Origin: SW-9-67-25 sp964623735
GTDB taxonomy: Archaea; Halobacteriota; Halobacteria; Halobacteriales; Haloarculaceae
Length of the DNA stretch: 6,226 bases
Direction of reading: 5' to 3'
NCBI GenBank assembly: GCA_964623735.1
Contig: CAZUVE010000159.1
Coordinates: 1-6,226, forward strand
Made by a program: the position numbers and the translations under genes. The notes beneath the pieces were generated by a model, which worked only from the letters and a program-made list of their open reading frames with translations, did not search any database and was not told the origin of the DNA. Shown piece by piece: positions 5,981 through 6,226 of the stretch. Numbering within the stretch: position 1 is the first letter of the stretch; every line of letters begins with the position of its first letter.

Positions 5981-6226
5981 CGGGGACCACCTCCCCGGCG
6001 TCGTGGACCACACGCCCTCGCTTGAGGACCGTCTCGGTCGTCCCGACGCCGAAGTTGTACGGCAGGTGTTCGTGGGACGGGACGTCCGCGACGACGAGGT
6101 CGCCCGGCGCGCCCTCGGCGAGGGTACCCGTCCCGTCGACCAGGTCGAGCGCCGACGCAGCGGTCGCCGTGGCGGCCCGGACGGCCTCGCCGGGCGGCAT
6201 CCGCATCCCGTGACACGCGAGGTCGA
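5970..6226 (-). CDS. hutI: Imidazolonepropionase, C-terminal part (partial)
   Basis: The last 84 residues of a - strand gene that starts beyond the right edge; the stop TGA is at 5972-5970. The visible end reads DLACHGMRMPPGEAVRAAT, then SALDL, GTLAEGAPGDLVVADV, LPYNFGVGTTETVLKRGRVV. This is the characteristic C-terminal block of HutI, an amidohydrolase-superfamily metalloenzyme that opens imidazolone-5-propanoate to N-formimidoyl-L-glutamate, the third step of histidine breakdown. The N-terminal metal-binding histidines are outside the window. Overlap with hutH and its position upstream on the same strand indicate a hut operon; urocanase and formimidoylglutamase genes are expected further upstream but are not seen here. 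A generic amidohydrolase could share the GDLVV turn, but the GVGTTETVLKRG ending together with the adjacent hutH makes HutI the best call. Confidence 0.9.
   Translation of the reverse strand, partial: DLACHGMRMPPGEAVRAATATAASALDLVDGTGTLAEGAPGDLVVADVPSHEHLPYNFGVGTTETVLKRGRVVHDAGEVVPGAG
5988..5994 (-). promoter_or_regulatory. Strong Shine-Dalgarno of hutH within hutI
   Basis: GGAGGTG on the - strand, complementary to the archaeal 16S rRNA 3' end, lies 7 nt before the GTG at 5980 and inside the last codons of hutI. It settles the hutH start and supports internal initiation or reinitiation on a hutI-hutH mRNA. Confidence 0.75.

Noticed and set aside
4529..6025. 498-codon + strand frame antisense to hutH
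   Set aside because: The opposite strand encodes a complete histidase with all catalytic residues; the antisense product is Arg/Val/Ala-rich with no motif and is a shadow of high GC at third positions.

Overview
The window looks like a chromosomal segment from a halophilic archaeon (class Halobacteria). The reasons are high GC with strong G/C preference at third codon positions, very acidic soluble proteins (Asp/Glu-rich, Lys-poor), a twin-arginine (Tat) lipoprotein signal with an Ala-Gly-Cys lipobox and a Gly/Ser/Asp linker, GTG starts following GAGGG/GGAGGTG-type Shine-Dalgarno sequences, and an A/T-rich TATA-like promoter island in otherwise GC-rich DNA. The species cannot be fixed from this sequence.

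Layout from left to right: (1) the last 47 codons of an unrecognised + strand gene (to 146); (2) a + strand HAD-superfamily hydrolase of the 2-haloacid dehalogenase type (299-982); (3) two translationally coupled - strand ABC permease genes of the PotB/PotC type (2832 down to 1070), convergent with the HAD gene; (4) a divergent regulatory region interrupted by exactly 100 N (2938-3037), an assembly gap; (5) a + strand PotD-like Tat-exported lipoprotein, the solute-binding partner of the permeases (3167-4399); (6) the end of a - strand histidine-utilisation (hut) operon: the 3' end of hutI (window edge to 5970) overlapping a complete hutH (5980 down to 4409). HutH and the binding protein converge with only 9 bp between their stop codons.

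Together these make two functional blocks. The ABC importer block has a binding protein and two different permease subunits, transcribed divergently from a shared, gapped control region. No ATPase gene is visible; it may lie in the gap or elsewhere in the genome. The hut block carries histidine deamination (HutH) and imidazolonepropionase (HutI); the remaining steps (urocanase, formimidoylglutamase) are expected beyond the right edge. The importer resembles the spermidine/putrescine class, but its substrate cannot be read from sequence, and proximity to hut is only a weak hint of a nitrogen-compound substrate.

I see no mobile element, CRISPR array, tRNA or rRNA. Most of the window is ordinary haloarchaeal metabolism and transport. 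The points most worth a second look are the 100-N gap at the orientation switch of an ABC operon lacking its ATPase, the altered active-site residues of the HAD protein, candidate operator dyads beside the gap, and a 46-bp perfect repeat in the binding-protein linker.
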